A stretch of DNA of 64,000 bases from Aeromicrobium tamlense. Its GTDB lineage: Bacteria; Actinomycetota; Actinomycetes; Propionibacteriales; Nocardioidaceae. The position numbers were made by a program, and so were the translations under genes. Shown here piece after piece: positions 60,722 to 64,000 of this stretch. Below the pieces are notes generated by a model that worked only from the letters and a program-made list of their open reading frames with translations, was not told the origin of the DNA and ran no database searches. The stretch's first letter is position 1. Every line of letters starts with the position of its first letter. The stretch is taken from positions 1,116,001-1,180,000 of the forward strand of contig NZ_JACBZN010000001.1 of NCBI RefSeq assembly GCF_013408555.1, in the 5' to 3' direction.

Positions 60722-61212
60722 GCTCCGTCGGCGAGAAGGCCACCTACGTCGAGTACCTGGCCCAGTACCGCCAGACGCTGCTGCGCAAGTGCGAGGACCT
60801 CTCGCCCGAGCAGCTCGCGCTGCGCAGCGTGCCGCCCAGCACGCTGTCGCTGCTCGGCCTCGTCCGTCACATGGCGTACGTCGAGCACACCTGGTTCGTG
60901 CGCGTCGGTCAGCAGTCGTCGGAGGCACCGCTGTTCCTGAAGGAGCAGGACAGCGACGCGGACTTCAACGACGCGGTCGGCACGCAGGAGTGCGTCGACG
61001 AGGCCTTCGCCGCGCTGCGCACCCAGGTGGAGCGGGCCGAGCAGTGGCTCGATGGCATCGACGAGGCCGACTTCGGCCGCGAGCTGCCCCATCACCGCTC
61101 CGGCACGGTCGAGATCCGCGACCTGCTGGTCCACATGATCGAGGAGTACGCGCGCCACTGCGGTCACGCCGACCTGCTGCGCGAGTGCATCGACGGTCGC
61201 ACGGGAGAGTAG
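60718..61212 (+). CDS. DinB/DUF664-family protein
   Basis: A 164-residue four-helix protein with the DUF664-type mycothiol-dependent-enzyme fold. Motifs: [16 protein letters not shown] and [17 protein letters not shown], with the metal-binding histidines. Relatives act with mycothiol, but no activity can be assigned. Starts at GTG overlapping the aspS stop. Confidence 0.88.
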   Translation: MSSVGEKATYVEYLAQYRQTLLRKCEDLSPEQLALRSVPPSTLSLLGLVRHMAYVEHTWFVRVGQQSSEAPLFLKEQDSDADFNDAVGTQECVDEAFAALRTQVERAEQWLDGIDEADFGRELPHHRSGTVEIRDLLVHMIEEYARHCGHADLLRECIDGRTGE

Positions 61213-61246
61213 GCGCCACGCGGGAGTGACGCCGTAGGCTCGTGGG

Positions 61247-62608
61247 GTGACCGACGGACTCTTCGACCTTCCCGAGGCGCCCGACACGAGCCGGCGCGAC
61301 TCCAGCGGCACGCTCGCCGGCAACGCCCACTCCAGCGCGCCGCTCGCGGTGCGGATGCGGCCGCAGTCGCTGGACGAGCTGGTGGGCCAGCAGCACCTTC
61401 TCGCGCCGGGCTCGCCGCTGCGCCGGATGATCGAGGGCAGCGCTCCGCTGACCGTGCTGCTGTGGGGGCCTCCCGGCACCGGCAAGACCACGCTCGCCAG
61501 CCTCATCAGCCACCAGACCGATCGACGCTTCGTGGAGGTCTCGGCGGTCAGCGCCGGCGTGAAGGAGGTCCGCGAGGTCATCGCGGGCGCCCGTCAGGCG
61601 CTGTCGCGCGGCAAGGAGACCGTCCTCTTCGTCGACGAGGTCCACCGCTTCAGCAAGGCCCAGCAGGACGCGCTGCTTCCCGGGGTCGAGAACCGCTGGG
61701 TCAGCCTCGTCGCGGCCACCACCGAGAACCCGCACTTCAGCGTCATCTCGCCGCTGCTGAGCCGCTCGCTGCTGCTCACCCTCCAGCCGCTGACCGACGA
61801 CGACATCACGGTGCTGGTGGACCGCGCGATCGAGGACGAGCGCGGCTACGGCGGCGCGATCTCGATCAGCCAGGAGGCGCGGGAGCACCTCGTACGGCTG
61901 GCCGGCGGCGACGGCCGCCGCGTGCTGACCTACCTCGAGGCCGCGGCCGGTGCCGCCGCCGACCAGGGCCACGAGGAGATCACCCTCGACGACGCCGCGC
62001 TCGCGGTGGACAAGGCCGCCGTCCGCTACGACCGCCAGGGCGACCAGCACTACGACGTGACGAGCGCATTCATCAAGTCGATCCGCGGCTCCGACGTGGA
62101 CGCCGCGCTGCACTACCTGGCGCGGATGATCGAGGCGGGGGAGGACCCGCGGTTCATCGCCCGCCGCCTGATGATCCATGCCAGCGAGGACATCGGCATG
62201 GCCGACCCCACCGCGCTGCCGCTGGCCACCGCGACGGCGCAGGCGGTCGCGATGATCGGCTTCCCCGAGGCCCGCATCCCGCTCGCGCAGGCCGTGATCC
62301 ACCTGGCCACGGCGCCGAAGTCGAACTCGGTCATCCGCGCGATCGACGCGGCGATGGCCGACGTGCGGGCCGGCAAGGTGGGCGCCGTCCCGCCCGCACT
62401 GCGCGACGCGCACTACTCCGGCGCCAAGAAGCTGGGCCACGGGCACGACTACGTCTACGCCCACGACGACCCGCGCGGCGTCGTGTCGCAGCAGTACGCG
62501 CCCGACGACGTCGACGGCTCCGACTACTACCGGCCGGGGCCCCACGGCGCGGAAGGAGCGATCGCGGAGCGGCTCGCCCGAATCCGCGCGATCGTCCGAG
62601 ACCGGTAA
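61247..62608 (+). CDS. rarA: Replication-associated recombination protein A
   Basis: An AAA+ ATPase of the RarA/MgsA/WRNIP1 family, acting at stalled replication forks. 453 residues with Walker [10 protein letters not shown], Walker [10 protein letters not shown], sensor 1 and the C-terminal helical tetramerisation domain ([10 protein letters not shown] and later). Start GTG 61247. Followed by two small genes and alaS, the usual actinobacterial order. Confidence 0.96.
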   Translation: MTDGLFDLPEAPDTSRRDSSGTLAGNAHSSAPLAVRMRPQSLDELVGQQHLLAPGSPLRRMIEGSAPLTVLLWGPPGTGKTTLASLISHQTDRRFVEVSAVSAGVKEVREVIAGARQALSRGKETVLFVDEVHRFSKAQQDALLPGVENRWVSLVAATTENPHFSVISPLLSRSLLLTLQPLTDDDITVLVDRAIEDERGYGGAISISQEAREHLVRLAGGDGRRVLTYLEAAAGAAADQGHEEITLDDAALAVDKAAVRYDRQGDQHYDVTSAFIKSIRGSDVDAALHYLARMIEAGEDPRFIARRLMIHASEDIGMADPTALPLATATAQAVAMIGFPEARIPLAQAVIHLATAPKSNSVIRAIDAAMADVRAGKVGAVPPALRDAHYSGAKKLGHGHDYVYAHDDPRGVVSQQYAPDDVDGSDYYRPGPHGAEGAIAERLARIRAIVRDR

Positions 62609-62618
62609 CCTCGTTCCC

Positions 62619-63097
62619 ATGTCCGTGCAGCTCGCGATGCTCGTCGCCACCGCCGTCCTGGCGGTCGTCGCGGTGGCCGCGGCCGTGGTCGCGGTGCGCG
62701 CGCTGCGCCAGGCGAAGGCGCTGGCCGACCGAGAGCCGGCGAGCGTGGGCGAGCCGGTGAGCACGGTGCTCGAGCCGGTCCTGGTGACCGAGCCCAAGGG
62801 CGAGGGCGAGCGCGAGCCGGAGCTCGAGGTCGTGCGCGTCGTCGAGGGCCGCGTGATCGTGCAGCCCACCCACGACCAGGTCGTGTCGGCGTCGATGACG
62901 CGTCCTGCCGTCCGGCTGAACATCGTCGCGGCGGGCGTCGCGCACGCGCTGCGTCCCGAGAGCCGCGACCGGATCCTGGGCCTCATGCGCCGTGAGTACC
63001 GCGCCCGGAAGCGAGCTCGTCAGCGGGCCGCCCGTGCGGCGGCCCGCGCCACCAACGGACCGCCCCCACCGCCCGGCGGCCGGGGCTGGGTGGGCTC

Positions 63098-63101
<4 letters not shown>
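62619..63101 (+). CDS. Single-span protein between rarA and alaS
   Basis: A 160-residue protein with one N-terminal hydrophobic segment (LAMLVATAVLAVVAVAAAVVAVRAL), an acidic middle and a basic C-terminal third (REYRARKRARQRAARAAAR). Overlaps the next gene by ATGA. Such a protein is common upstream of alaS in Nocardioidaceae; function unknown. Confidence 0.72.

Positions 63102-64000
<899 letters not shown>

Overview
The window is a gene-dense, very GC-rich stretch of a Gram-positive actinomycete chromosome. Supporting signs are a WhiB iron-sulfur regulator, the coproporphyrin-type heme genes (hemE, cgoX, hemQ), DUF3000, a CDP-alcohol phosphatidyltransferase of the PIP-synthase type, an FhaA-like protein, a DUF222 HNH endonuclease, and many GTG starts with ATGA/GTGA overlaps. 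The gene set looks most like Nocardioidaceae (Aeromicrobium or Nocardioides-like); that placement is inference. I see no rRNA, CRISPR array, insertion sequence or prophage.

Layout. 1-4.2 kb: RNase D (cut by the window edge), DUF3000 and hemE-cgoX-hemQ. 4.2-5.7 kb: a two-gene secreted/lipoprotein cassette bracketed by two copies of a 69-bp palindromic repeat. 5.8-8.3 kb: msrB, a stress-protein-like gene, a RibD-like reductase and a PPK2 kinase. 8.3-11.2 kb: a sulfite-assimilation operon on the minus strand (Cys-containing leader peptide, sulfite reductase, two tiny genes, sirohydrochlorin chelatase). 11.4-18.6 kb: an XRE regulator with a coiled-coil zinc-ribbon membrane protein, a YbaK deacylase, two SGNH proteins, VanZ, four tRNA genes, a PLP class IV enzyme, the HNH endonuclease and WhiB. 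19-26 kb: a CNNM/CBS pair, trpF, a divergent MFS/TetR pair with two operators, a VOC protein, an Rrf2 regulator and an asparaginase. 26-29 kb: a membrane phosphodiesterase and an MBL hydrolase. 29.4-35.4 kb: a four-gene operon (AMP ligase, DUF3556 membrane protein, FAD oxidoreductase, PucR regulator).

36-64 kb is a backbone of housekeeping genes: thrS, a HIT protein, a CDP-alcohol phosphatidyltransferase, pdxS // pdxT, yebC, ruvCAB, yajC, apt, relA, DUF349, hisS, aspS, rarA and alaS. Three departures stand out. pdxS and pdxT are split by a six-gene island with SipW-type (alternate) signal peptides and two dedicated SipW-like signal peptidases, one of them fused to a substrate-like secreted domain. 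A Ser/Thr kinase-FHA module lies between ruvB and yajC. secD and secF are absent between yajC and apt.

The strongest candidates for something undescribed are the SipW-type export island at 40.5-45.0 kb, with its peptidase-substrate fusion and repeat-rich promoter, and the family of 69-bp palindromes (4233, 5676, 55490) whose stems show compensatory base changes and which sit at gene 3' ends.
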